NCBI GenBank assembly: GCA_018222585.1
Contig: JAAFAB010000002.1
Location: 776,345 to 840,344, forward strand
Origin: Paracoccaceae bacterium
Lineage (GTDB): Bacteria; Pseudomonadota; Alphaproteobacteria; Rhodobacterales; Rhodobacteraceae
Direction of reading: 5' to 3'
DNA: 64,000 nucleotides
Shown: one piece after another, positions 55,520 through 63,955 of the stretch
Layout of the letters: each line of letters starts with the position of its first letter
Position numbering within the stretch: position 1 is the first letter of the stretch
Notes under the pieces: generated by a model
Databases searched by the model: none
Seen by the model: only the letters and a program-made list of their open reading frames with translations
Told to the model about the DNA's origin: nothing
Made by a program: the position numbers and the translations under genes

Positions 55520-56116
55520 GTGGAAGCACGTATCCGCCGGGCCTACGAGGAAAGCCGCTTCGAGGAGATCGCCTTCCTCTATGCGCCCATCGGTCTGGTG
55601 GTGACCGAGAACCGGGTGATCCGCGACTGCAATCTCTCCTTCGCCGAGATGTTCGGCTACGAGCGTGACGCGCTGCGCGATCAGACCTTCTCGATCCTCT
55701 ACCCTTCGGCCGAGGAATTCCGCAACATCCGCGACCGGGGCGTGCCCAAGCTGCGGGAAAGCAATACCTACTGGGACGAGAGGGTGATGGCGCGCCGCGA
55801 CGGCACGCTGTTCTGGTGCCGGGTGCGGGGGCATTCCTTCACCCCGGATGCCCCGCTGACCCGCGCGGTCTGGAGCTTCGCCGACCTCTCGCCCGTGCGT
55901 CCCTACAACGAGCTGACCCGGCGAGAGCGCGAGATCGTCTCGTTCCTCGCCGACGGGCTGACTTCGAAGGAAATCGCGCTGAAGCTGGACCTCTCCTATC
56001 GCACCGTCGAGGTCTACCGCGCCAAGCTGCTGAAGAAGTTCGGCGTGGTGAATACCAACGCGTTGTTCACTGCCCTTGGCCAGGTGGATTCCACTCACAA
56101 GGTCGACCGCCGATAG
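55520..56116 (+). CDS. PAS-LuxR family transcriptional regulator
   Basis: 198 residues. Residues about 15-125 are a PAS domain (PIGLVVTENRVIRDCNLSFAEMFGYERDALRDQTF), and the C-terminus is a LuxR/GerE helix-turn-helix (ELTRREREIVSFLADGLTSKEIALKLDLSYRTVEVYRAKLLKKFG). No response-regulator receiver domain. GTG start with GAGGAG seven bases upstream was chosen over a GTG 14 codons earlier. Divergent from livK with about 110 bases between, so it probably regulates the importer operon in response to a small ligand. Confidence 0.88.
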   Translation: MEARIRRAYEESRFEEIAFLYAPIGLVVTENRVIRDCNLSFAEMFGYERDALRDQTFSILYPSAEEFRNIRDRGVPKLRESNTYWDERVMARRDGTLFWCRVRGHSFTPDAPLTRAVWSFADLSPVRPYNELTRREREIVSFLADGLTSKEIALKLDLSYRTVEVYRAKLLKKFGVVNTNALFTALGQVDSTHKVDRR

Positions 56117-56700
56117 GCACCCCGCCCCGTGCAATCGGGTTATATCAGGCAAAATTCACCGGGCTGAGCTATGCACAAGGCGCATGTCTTTTCGCTTTCT
56201 GCCTTGCGTTTTCCTTAATTCATGGAATTTAATGGGGGCCTCGCCACACTTTCGCCAAGGTTGTGCAACCTTAAGGAGAGTGTCCTGCGCGAGCCGGCCC
56301 GAGGCGCTTTCCGGGGCTGGCAGGGCGGGCACGGCCTTCAGATGGAGTGCGGTTACGCGAATCTCCCCGGTGGAGCGGAGCCGCTCCCAGGGGGCGATGA
56401 CGCGCCGGGGTGACCTTCGGTCAGGCCATGCAAGACCAAAGTCTAGGGCCGGGCGCGGGGTGGTGGCGGATACCTGCGCAAGGTGACGCGCGGGTAAATC
56501 GGCAACGCTTGTAACGGATTTGCAACGAAATAGGGCGTCGCGCCGGGGTTTCAATGGAAAATCCACCCCAATTGAGGGACGCCTGGCGCGAATCACACCT
56601 CCTGCTTGTGCATTTTCCCTGTTCGGAGGAGGAAAGGGCCCGCGACCGGCTCTCGGCCGTCCCAGGGGTTATTTCCTGACGATTCCGCAGCCGTTTGCGA

Positions 56701-56706
56701 TATAAT
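56701..56706 (+). promoter_or_regulatory. TATAAT -10 box of candidate small transcript
   Basis: A perfect TATAAT, rare in this high-GC window. A good TTGACA is absent; the nearest -35 candidate is CTGACG at 56676-56681 with 19-base spacing. It would start a transcript around 56712 that reaches the hairpin at 56779. Confidence 0.4.
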
Positions 56707-56711
56707 GGTGA

Positions 56712-56815
56712 CACGATACAGCTTTGCTCCGTCACCCTGACACACACACACACCGATGGTCATTGAATGTATCCGGCAGTGAAAAGGTCTCCCTCGGGGA
56801 CCTTTTCACTCGCCT
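56712..56815 (+). ncRNA. candidate small RNA, about 100 nt
   Basis: Bracketed by the TATAAT box and a strong 11-bp stem (56779-56789 / 56799-56809). Contains (CA)6 at 56741-56752. No open frame of note. The RTX gene begins 300 bases later, so an untranslated leader is the alternative. Confidence 0.3.
56779..56809 (+). terminator. strong hairpin GTGAAAAGGTC/GACCTTTTCAC
   Basis: Perfect 11-bp stem with a 9-base loop. The 3' arm contains TTTT, so a shorter stem GGTC...GACC with a U tract is available as a terminator in the + direction, and the same holds for the minus strand. Confidence 0.6.
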
Positions 56816-57122
56816 CTAAGGCGAAAATTCATGCGATCCGGTGCGCACCCCCGAAATGCACAGTCGGTCTTGCAAAAGTCGATACCCGCTATGGGTGTGT
56901 TTGCACGCCTGCAATTTTCGCCGCATCGCAACGTCGGGATTAACCTTTTTTTAAAGGCTGAGCGCCGCATCGGACCTGCCGCAGTGCTGCGGTTGCAGGG
57001 CTGATGATGGGTGTACACTCGACTTTCTTGTAACGCTGTACTTGCACGTATCGCGGTTCACCCCCCGCGATTTTCCGGCACACTGAGCTTGTGTGTGTCA
57101 GTTGTGAGTGCGGAGTTTTACA

Positions 57123-60100
57123 GTGGAACCGTTATTGGTGTCGCTGTTGGGGATGGTAGCCTCTGGCTACGTCGCCGAAGACAGCGTTTTGGGTAAATTC
57201 CTCAAGTCCGAGGGATCTGTTGAAGAGGATGACGACGAGGATCTTGCGCAGGAGGAGGCGTCTGCCGATGGCTCCAGCCCGCTCGATTACGTCTATCCCG
57301 ACGAGGATCTCGCCGAGGACGGGGGAACGTCTGTAGCAGACGAGGGGGAGCCGGCCGACCAGGCCGGTTCCCTCGCAAACCAGGTCGTGACGGGAGAAGA
57401 CGCGACAAACCCCGAGGTCCAGCCAGAGGATGATTGGGCCGGCGCCGCAGAGGATGCGGCCGAGGATGACGATGTCCTGAATTTCGAGGTCCTGACGGGT
57501 GTGGCCGGTGCCGCGCCCACGCTGATCAGCGGTTTTGACGCCGCCAGCGACGACCCCGACACAAGCCCCGACCAGATCTTCCTGATGGATCAGGACGGCG
57601 CGATGATCCCTGAAAGCGAATTCACCGATGGCGACCGCTATCTTTCGCTGGTCGACATGGAGGATGGCACCGGTGCCGCGCTCTATCTCGACGACGAGCT
57701 GGTCGCGGTGATCGAGGATTACACCGCCGCCGAGCTGGCCGCGGATACCTCCTGGGTCGGCAATTTCCAGTCCGATCAGTCCGCCTATCTCGATATCTTC
57801 CAGGACCAGGCCGAGGAGCAACCCGAAGCGCCTGGAAGCGCAGAGGTGATCGCCGAGGAAGAGACCGCCGAGGACGCCGAGGTGGTCGAGGCGGAGACTC
57901 CCGAAGAGGTGGCTGCCGAGGAAGAGGCCCCGGAAGAGGTGGTCGCGGAAAGCCCCGAGGAGGCCCCCGAAGAGGAGCAGGCCCAGGCCGAGACCCCGGA
58001 AGACGTGGCCGAGGAGACCCTCGCCGCCGCCGAAGGCGAGGACAGCCTGGCGGGCGACGCCGGCACCGACGAGGTCGCGGAAACCCCCGAGGTCACCACC
58101 TCGCTGGAGGTCACCGGCGCCGAGGGCACCGGCCAGTACGTCAAGGATGCGCTGTTCGGGGCCAATGTGATCTACACGATCAACACCGACATGGGGCAGC
58201 CGCTCGCCAATATCATCAAGTCGATGGAAGAGCTGGATATCGACCATATCCGCTTCCCCGCCGGTCAGGGCGATGGCCCGGCCGAGACCGAGGGTGAAGG
58301 CTGGCTGAATATCGTCGATCTGGATTATGCCGAAGACGGCACCGTCAGCCTCGGCGAGGAGGTCACCCGCCTGCTCGACTGGGCCAAGGATCCGAACGGC
58401 GACGGCGACACGTCCGATGCGGTGCAGGTCACCCTGGTGATCCCGACCCAGCACCTGAGCCTCGAGGAATACGAGGAGTTCGGCGAGGAAATCGAGATCT
58501 TCTCGCAGCTGGTTTCCGAACAATACGGGGATGTCGTCGCTGCCTTCGAGATCGGCAACGAATACTGGGCCTCCATCGGTGAAACGGAATACGGCGCCAA
58601 GGCGAACATCGCCATCAAGGCGCTGGCGCAGGGGATGGAGAACGCCGGGCTGGAAGGCGACGACCAGGCCGATATCATCGCCCAAATGGCGACGCCGAAC
58701 CACGCGTCGGAATTCCATGTCTCGGTTGCCGAGGGCAGCTGGATCGAGCGCCTGGAGGCGGCCAACCAGACCATCATCGACCAGCTCGACGACGAGGCCC
58801 GCGAAGACCTCGACGGCGTGGTCGAGCACTACTACTGGCGCCAGGACAACGAGGTCTACGACGACAGCCTGGCCGAGAAGAACTACATCACCAAGGACTA
58901 CGACGTCTGGGATGCCAACTTCGAGAAGGAGCTGGACCTGCACATCACCGAATGGAACGTGCGGACCACCTCCTACCACGAGAACGGCATGAAATCCGCC
59001 TCCACCATCCTCGAGCAGTTCGAGAACATGGTCGAGATGGGCGTCGACAGCGCCGATGTCTGGGCGGTGAACCACAACACCGCGACCGACCTGGCCGGCG
59101 ACCGCGACGGCGAGGTGACCACCGACGAGCATGGCCGGGTCACCAGTTCGGTGCGCGGCGCGGTCTTCGACCTGATGTCCTCGTCCCTCCCGGGCAAGGA
59201 ATTGGTCGAGGTCGAGCTGGGCAACGACGACGGCAGCATCGAGGTCAACGCCTACCGCGACGAGGACGAGACCGTGGTCTACATCTCGTCCCGCTCGCTG
59301 GACGTCGAGACGGTCGAGATCGACCTGTCCAAGCTGGTCGGGGACTTCGACAGCGCCACCGGCGTGAAGGTCGGTTTCGACCAGTCGACCGCCGACGGGA
59401 TGCACTGGTCGACCGAGGAGGGCCGTGTCGAACCCGATTACGTCATGATCAACGGCGAGAAGTATTACTACAACGAACATGACGTGCTGGCCGAGTACAC
59501 GGACTACGAGTTCGACAGCGCGGTGATCACCGTCACCCTGAAGCCCTACGAGGTGATCGAGGTCACGTTCTCGGGCAGCACCGCCGATCTCTCTGCGGGC
59601 GATCAGGCGTCGCAGGTCGACGGGGGGCAGGCGGATGACCTGATCCTTGACGCAGGCCCGGCAGAGGCCCCCGTCGAAGTGCCCACGCAGGACACCGGCG
59701 CGCCGAACCTCGACGACCACCTGACCGGCAGTGGCTATGCCGACTACCTGAAGGGCTTCTCGGGGGATGACACCATAGAGGGTCTGGGCGGCGACGACAC
59801 GCTGGCGGGCTCGCAGGGCAACGACCAGCTGTTCGGCGGCGCCGGCGACGATCACCTCAACGGCGGCCAGCAGGACGACCGGGTGATCGGTGGCTCCGGC
59901 GACGATGAGGTTCTGGGCTGGACCGGCAACGATTACCTCAAGGGCAATGAGGGCAATGACAGCATCTACGGCGGTCAGGGCAATGACAAGCTGGCCGGTT
60001 CGCAGGGCAATGATCATCTCGAAGGCGGCTCGGGCGATGACTTCCTGAACGGCGGCATGGACGATGACTGGCTCTCGGGCGGGCAGGGGGCGGATACGCT

Positions 60101-60374
60101 CACCGGCTGGACCGGCGCCGATACCTTCTCCTTCGCCGAGGGCGATGTGACCGAGGGTGACGTCATCACCGACTTCGAGCCCGGCGTCGACGTGATCGAG
60201 CTGGACCTGCCCGAGCTGACCTCGCTTGGCGATTTGGTCTTCACCGCCCGCCCCGAGGGGGGCGTGCGGGTCCAGATCCCGGGCCACGGCGAGCTGCTGC
60301 TCGACGGCGCGCTGACCGTCGAGCAGGTGGCACGGGCCGAGAACTTCCTCTTCCTGGGCGCACGCGCCGCCTGA
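57123..60374 (+). CDS. RTX (type I secreted) protein with clan GH-A-like glycosidase domain
   Basis: 1083 residues, very acidic. N-terminus (EPLLVSLLGMVASGYVAEDSVLG) is a short hydrophobic stretch, not a standard Sec signal. Residues about 30-320 are Asp/Glu-rich low complexity (EEVAAEEEAPEEVVAE). Residues about 330-830 look like a (beta/alpha)8 glycoside hydrolase: AFEIGNEYW with candidate acid/base Glu480, and DLHITEWNV with candidate nucleophile Glu610, spacing and motifs like clan GH-A (GH39/51/79). Residues about 860-1010 are calcium-binding nonapeptide repeats (SGDDTIEGLGGDDTLAGSQGND), and the C-terminal ITDFEPGVDVIELDLPE is a type I secretion-like end. GTG start with GGAG seven bases upstream. 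No cognate ABC/MFP secretion genes are in the window. Confidence 0.85.
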   Translation: MEPLLVSLLGMVASGYVAEDSVLGKFLKSEGSVEEDDDEDLAQEEASADGSSPLDYVYPDEDLAEDGGTSVADEGEPADQAGSLANQVVTGEDATNPEVQPEDDWAGAAEDAAEDDDVLNFEVLTGVAGAAPTLISGFDAASDDPDTSPDQIFLMDQDGAMIPESEFTDGDRYLSLVDMEDGTGAALYLDDELVAVIEDYTAAELAADTSWVGNFQSDQSAYLDIFQDQAEEQPEAPGSAEVIAEEETAEDAEVVEAETPEEVAAEEEAPEEVVAESPEEAPEEEQAQAETPEDVAEETLAAAEGEDSLAGDAGTDEVAETPEVTTSLEVTGAEGTGQYVKDALFGANVIYTINTDMGQPLANIIKSMEELDIDHIRFPAGQGDGPAETEGEGWLNIVDLDYAEDGTVSLGEEVTRLLDWAKDPNGDGDTSDAVQVTLVIPTQHLSLEEYEEFGEEIEIFSQLVSEQYGDVVAAFEIGNEYWASIGETEYGAKANIAIKALAQGMENAGLEGDDQADIIAQMATPNHASEFHVSVAEGSWIERLEAANQTIIDQLDDEAREDLDGVVEHYYWRQDNEVYDDSLAEKNYITKDYDVWDANFEKELDLHITEWNVRTTSYHENGMKSASTILEQFENMVEMGVDSADVWAVNHNTATDLAGDRDGEVTTDEHGRVTSSVRGAVFDLMSSSLPGKELVEVELGNDDGSIEVNAYRDEDETVVYISSRSLDVETVEIDLSKLVGDFDSATGVKVGFDQSTADGMHWSTEEGRVEPDYVMINGEKYYYNEHDVLAEYTDYEFDSAVITVTLKPYEVIEVTFSGSTADLSAGDQASQVDGGQADDLILDAGPAEAPVEVPTQDTGAPNLDDHLTGSGYADYLKGFSGDDTIEGLGGDDTLAGSQGNDQLFGGAGDDHLNGGQQDDRVIGGSGDDEVLGWTGNDYLKGNEGNDSIYGGQGNDKLAGSQGNDHLEGGSGDDFLNGGMDDDWLSGGQGADTLTGWTGADTFSFAEGDVTEGDVITDFEPGVDVIELDLPELTSLGDLVFTARPEGGVRVQIPGHGELLLDGALTVEQVARAENFLFLGARAA

Positions 60375-60389
60375 GGAGAGGGCAACCGG

Positions 60390-60402
60390 CCCCCTTCGGG
60401 GG
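60390..60402 (+). terminator. CCCCC-TTC-GGGGG hairpin after RTX gene
   Basis: Five-base stem with a TTCG-type tight loop, 15 bases after the stop codon. No T tract follows, so its terminator activity is uncertain. Confidence 0.45.
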
Positions 60403-60612
60403 ACCGTCCTGCGGATCCGGGTGGGCCGATCCGCGCAACGAGGAGGGAAGACAGTGCAGTTCCGGCAGGACCCCGACGGGCGCGGCATCGCCTGCAGGGG
60501 TCTCTGTCATGGAGCGCGCCCGGCCGGGCGCCTCCGCAAGGATCCGCGTCGGAGGGATCGCTTTCACGGTCCCCGGCGCGGGTGCGGGCAGGCCCGGCAT
60601 GGCCCGCCCGCT

Positions 60613-60660
60613 GCTTTCGACGGCTAACGGCACTCACGACACACACCAGCCGTCGAAAGC
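60613..60660. repeat. 13-bp perfect inverted repeat
   Basis: GCTTTCGACGGCT (60613-60625) and AGCCGTCGAAAGC (60648-60660) are exact reverse complements, separated by 22 bases (AACGGCACTCAC then GACACACACC). A large stem-loop in RNA, or terminal repeats of a very small element. Confidence 0.85.
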
Positions 60661-60665
60661 TCCCC

Positions 60666-60695
60666 GCGCGCCCCGGAGGCACACCCGGGGCGCGC
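60666..60695. repeat. 11-bp perfect inverted repeat
   Basis: GCGCGCCCCGG (60666-60676) and CCGGGGCGCGC (60685-60695) with an 8-base loop, five bases after the previous inverted repeat, followed by ATCCTTTCC. Could be a terminator. Confidence 0.85.
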
Positions 60696-60842
60696 ATCCT
60701 TTCCGGTCGGCACCGCCTGTGCGGCGGTTTCCCGGTTTCGGCGTCCAGATGCGTCCCAACGGTCCGAGCATAGGGCGGATTCGACCTGCGAGGAAGCCAT
60801 ACGCTGCTGCATGGGGTTTCCGGCAGCGACCTTCGCCGCCGC

Positions 60843-60884
60843 CCCTTGCACTCGAACCCTTGCACTCGGGCCCTTGCACTCGGG
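60843..60884 (+). repeat. three tandem 14-bp units CCCTTGCACTCGRR
   Basis: CCCTTGCACTCGAA (60843-60856) followed by two copies of CCCTTGCACTCGGG (60857-60870, 60871-60884). Ends 45 bases before the M20 hydrolase start, a position suited to tandem operator sites. Confidence 0.9.
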
Positions 60885-60929
60885 CCGCGATTGCGGATCA
60901 TCGCGGGCAGAGTGAAGAAGGAACCCCTC

Positions 60930-62117
60930 ATGCCCGTCTCCCCCGCCGCCAATTCCGACGTCGCCCGCTTCCTCGCCGAGCGGTTCGCCGACCACAGCGC
61001 CCTGCGACGTGACATCCATGCCCACCCCGAACTGGGCTTCGAGGAGACCCGCACCGCCGCGCTGGTGGCCGAGCGGCTGCGCGCGGCGGGCTATGAAGTG
61101 ACCGAGGGCATTGGGGTCACCGGCCTCGTCGCCACCCTGCGCCGCGGCGAGGGGCCGGCGATCGGCATCCGCGCCGACATGGACGCCCTGCCGATGGACG
61201 AGCAGACCAACCTTCCCCATGCCTCGAAGACCCCCGGCAAGATGCACGCCTGCGGCCATGACGGCCACACCGTCAGCCTGCTGGCCACCGCCGAGGCCCT
61301 GGCGGCCCATGGCAGGTTCGCGGGCACCGTCCATCTGATCTTCCAGCCGGCCGAAGAGGGGCAGGGCGGGGGCGCGAAGATGATCGAGGACGATCTCTTC
61401 ACCCGCTTCCCCTGTGACCGGATCTTCGGCTTCCACAACGAGCCGCGCCTGCCGCTCGGCCAGGCGGCGACGCGGGGCGGGCCGACCATGGCCTCGGCGG
61501 ATGAGTTCCGCATCACCCTGACCGGCAAGGGGGGGCACGCGGCGATGCCCCACATGGCCAAGGACGTGGCCCTGGCCCTGTCCGAACTTGTCGTCGCGCT
61601 GCAGAGCCTGGTCGCGCGGCGCATCGACCCGCTGCACGGTGCCGTGGTCTCGGTGACCCAGATCCATGTCGGCTCGGCCTTCAACGTGATCGCCGAAAGC
61701 GGCTGGATCGCCGGCACGGTGCGCTGCCTGGTGCCCGAGGATCGCGCCTTCCTGGAGGCCGGAATAAAGCGCATCGCCCGCGCCCATGCCGACGCCGCCG
61801 AGCTGGAAATCGCGATCGACTGGAAGGACGGCTACCCGCCGCTCTGCAACGATCCCGCCGCCGTCGCCGATGTGGCGCAGGTGCTGGCCTCGGAGGCCGC
61901 GCCGGTGCTCTTCTCCGAGGCGTCCCCGATCCTCGCCGCCGAGGATTTCGCCTTCATGCTGAACGAGGTCCCCGGCGCCTATGTCTTCTTCGGCATGGCC
62001 GAGCAGGGCACGCCGGTGACCATGGTTCATGACCCGGCTTACGACTTCAACGACCGCCTGATTCCCATCGTGGCCGAAAGCATGGTCGCCCTGGTCGAGG
62101 CCGAGCTGCCCGCCTGA
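60930..62117 (+). CDS. M20 family amidohydrolase (hippurate hydrolase-like)
   Basis: 395-residue zinc/manganese peptidase-family enzyme that cleaves N-acyl amino acids or similar amides. RRDIHAHPELGFEE, GIRADMDALPMDEQTN, HACGHDGHTVSLL, and FQPAEEGQGGGAKMIED provide metal ligands and the catalytic Glu, with GFHNEPRLPLG next. Start supported by AAGGA eight bases upstream; the frame upstream runs through the tandem repeats. Stands alone, preceded by the repeat-rich region. The natural substrate is not known. Confidence 0.92.
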   Translation: MPVSPAANSDVARFLAERFADHSALRRDIHAHPELGFEETRTAALVAERLRAAGYEVTEGIGVTGLVATLRRGEGPAIGIRADMDALPMDEQTNLPHASKTPGKMHACGHDGHTVSLLATAEALAAHGRFAGTVHLIFQPAEEGQGGGAKMIEDDLFTRFPCDRIFGFHNEPRLPLGQAATRGGPTMASADEFRITLTGKGGHAAMPHMAKDVALALSELVVALQSLVARRIDPLHGAVVSVTQIHVGSAFNVIAESGWIAGTVRCLVPEDRAFLEAGIKRIARAHADAAELEIAIDWKDGYPPLCNDPAAVADVAQVLASEAAPVLFSEASPILAAEDFAFMLNEVPGAYVFFGMAEQGTPVTMVHDPAYDFNDRLIPIVAESMVALVEAELPA

Positions 62118-62348
62118 GGCAACTGCCCGACCGGCTTCACGAGGTCGCTGCCGAGGCTGCCGCAGGGGCAGCTTCGGCGCCGGCCTCGCTGCCATGTGAC
62201 AGTTTTGTGACTAATTTGATCATCCGGTCAGATCCGCCCCCCGGGGCGACCATTGTCATACCCCTGACGCAGAGATCGGCTTTGACTCCGGCCATCATGC
62301 CGGGGCAGCATTTCCGGCATCGAAGTGACCATAATGGGGAGAGACCCG

Positions 62349-63908
62349 ATGTCCGTCCGTCTGCTGACGAGCGTGGCCGCACTGGCGCTGAGCGCCGGCA
62401 CCGCCATGGCCGATTATTCGCTGACCATCCTGCACACCAACGACTTCCACGCCCGTTTCGAGCCGATCTCGGCCTATGACTCCGGCTGCTCGGCGGAGGA
62501 CAACACCGAGGGCAAGTGCTTTGGCGGCTCCGCCCGCCTGGTGACCGCCGTGGAAGAGGCCCGCGCCCGCGCCGGCAACTCGATCCTGGTGGATGGCGGC
62601 GACCAGTTCCAGGGCACGCTCTTCTACACCTACTACAAGGGCAAGCTTGCCGCCGAGATGATGAACAAGCTGGGCTATGACGCGATGACCGTGGGTAACC
62701 ACGAGTTCGACGACGGCCCCGAAGTGCTGCGCGGCTTCATGGATGCGGTCAACTTCCCCGTGCTGATGTCCAACGCCGACGTCTCGGCCGAGCCGCTGCT
62801 GGCCGACACGTTGATGAAATCCACCACCATCGAGGTCGGTGGCGAGATGATCGGCCTGATCGGCCTGACGCCCCAGGACACCGACGAGCTGGCCAGCCCC
62901 GGCGACAACATCACCTTCTCCGACCCCTCCGAGGCGGTGCAGGGCGAGGTCGACAAGCTGACCGCCGAAGGCGTCAACAAGATCGTCGTGCTCAGCCATT
63001 CGGGCTACAAGGTCGACCAGACCGTCGCCGCCAACACCACCGGCGTCGACGTGATCGTGGGCGGTCACACCAACACCTACCTGTCGAACTCGGCCGAGAA
63101 CGCCGAAGGCCCCTATCCGACCATGGTCGGCGATACCGCCATCGTTTCGGCTTATGCCTACGGCAAGTTCCTGGGCGAGCTGAACGTGACCTTCGACGAC
63201 GAGGGCAACATCCTGTCCGCGGAAGGTGAGCCGCTGATCATGGACGGCGCCGTCACCGAGGACGAAACCACCGTGGCCCGCATCGCCGAGGCTGCCGTGC
63301 CGCTGGACGAGATCCGCAACAAGGTCGTGGCCGAAACCGCCGAAGAGATCGTCGGTGCGCGCGATGTCTGCCGGGCCATGGAATGCGGCATGGGCAACCT
63401 GATCGCCGACGCCATGCTGGAACGTGTCGCCGACCAGGGCATCGAGATCGCCATCGCCAACAGCGGCGGCATCCGCGCCTCGATCGACGCGGGCGAGGTG
63501 ACCATGGGCGAGGTGCTGACCGTGCTGCCGTTCCAGAACACCCTGTCGACCTTCCAGGTCACCGGCGCCACCTTCGTGGAGGCGCTGGAAAACGGCGTCA
63601 GCCAGATGGAAGAAGGCGCGGGCCGCTTCCCGCAGGTCGCCGGCGTGACCTTCACCGTCGACCCCTCGGCCGAAGCCGGTTCGCGTATTTCCGACGTCAT
63701 GGTCGGCGGCGCACCGATCGAGCCGGAAAAGGTCTACGGCGTGGTCTCCAACAACTACGTCCGCAACGGCGGCGACGGCTACGCGATGTTCAAGGACGCG
63801 ATGAACGCCTACGACTTCGGCCCCGACCTGGCCGACGTGACGGCGGAATACATCGCCGCCAACGCGCCCTACACCCCCTACACGGACGGCCGCATCACGG
63901 TGAAATAA
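62349..63908 (+). CDS. periplasmic 5'-nucleotidase/UshA-type metallophosphatase
   Basis: 519 residues with signal peptide (MSVRLLTSVAALALSAGTAMA). Residues about 25-320 form the metallophosphoesterase domain: TILHTNDFHARFE, VDGGDQFQGT, TVGNHEFDDG, VLSHSGYKVDQ and VGGHTNT supply the metal ligands. The C-terminal domain (VDGTAD-like ANSGGIRASIDAGEVTMGEVLTVLPFQNTL) matches 5_nucleotid_C. It hydrolyses extracellular nucleotides to nucleosides and phosphate, feeding the cdd-deoA-deoB-add-upp pathway. GGGGAGAGACCCG precedes this ATG. Confidence 0.93.
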   Translation: MSVRLLTSVAALALSAGTAMADYSLTILHTNDFHARFEPISAYDSGCSAEDNTEGKCFGGSARLVTAVEEARARAGNSILVDGGDQFQGTLFYTYYKGKLAAEMMNKLGYDAMTVGNHEFDDGPEVLRGFMDAVNFPVLMSNADVSAEPLLADTLMKSTTIEVGGEMIGLIGLTPQDTDELASPGDNITFSDPSEAVQGEVDKLTAEGVNKIVVLSHSGYKVDQTVAANTTGVDVIVGGHTNTYLSNSAENAEGPYPTMVGDTAIVSAYAYGKFLGELNVTFDDEGNILSAEGEPLIMDGAVTEDETTVARIAEAAVPLDEIRNKVVAETAEEIVGARDVCRAMECGMGNLIADAMLERVADQGIEIAIANSGGIRASIDAGEVTMGEVLTVLPFQNTLSTFQVTGATFVEALENGVSQMEEGAGRFPQVAGVTFTVDPSAEAGSRISDVMVGGAPIEPEKVYGVVSNNYVRNGGDGYAMFKDAMNAYDFGPDLADVTAEYIAANAPYTPYTDGRITVK

Positions 63909-63955
63909 TCCCGCACGGGATTAGCGGAAGGGCCCTGCCAATGGCCCAGCCCTTT
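63907..63955 (+). terminator. hairpins after 5'-nucleotidase gene
   Basis: AATCCCG-CA-CGGGATT (63907-63922) begins in the stop codon; a second stem AAGGGC/GCCCTT (63928-63933 / 63949-63954) with a T run follows. Together they make a plausible terminator for the gene at the window edge. Confidence 0.6.

Larger units (their letters stand above)
56117..57122. other. 1-kb intergenic region with candidate small RNA
   Basis: No gene supported in about 1,000 bases before the RTX gene. The composition is AT-richer than its surroundings. It holds a TATAAT box, a (CA)6 tract, a strong 11-bp hairpin, a second short inverted repeat CCTTT-TTTT-AAAGG at about 56945-56958, and a CACACTGAGC...GTGTGTG stretch just before the RTX gene start. 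Several short frames lack ribosome binding sites. Confidence 0.6.
60375..60929. other. intergenic region rich in inverted and tandem repeats
   Basis: 555 bases between the RTX glycosidase and the M20 hydrolase. Holds a terminator (60390-60402), two long perfect inverted repeats (60613-60660, 60666-60695) and a triple 14-bp tandem repeat (60843-60884). A GTG at about 60454 with GAGGAGGG upstream opens a 57-codon Arg/Gly-rich frame, which I do not accept as a gene. Confidence 0.6.

Noticed and set aside
56156..56596. 146-codon minus-strand frame in the 1-kb gap
   Set aside because: No ribosome binding site, no motif, and codon use unlike the neighbours.
59700..60110. Short-period repeats that could suggest a CRISPR or satellite
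   Set aside because: They are the codons of the GGxGxD calcium-binding repeats, in frame and of 27-base period, not spacer-repeat units.
57132..60488. Very long open frame opposite the RTX glycosidase
   Set aside because: It mirrors the Asp/Glu codons of the real gene (giving Val/Leu/Arg-rich protein), has no ribosome binding site and no known domain.
60454..60627. 57-codon frame with a good GAGGAGGG site after the RTX gene
   Set aside because: Arg/Gly-rich sequence with no hydrophobic or structural pattern, and it ends within the 13-bp inverted repeat.
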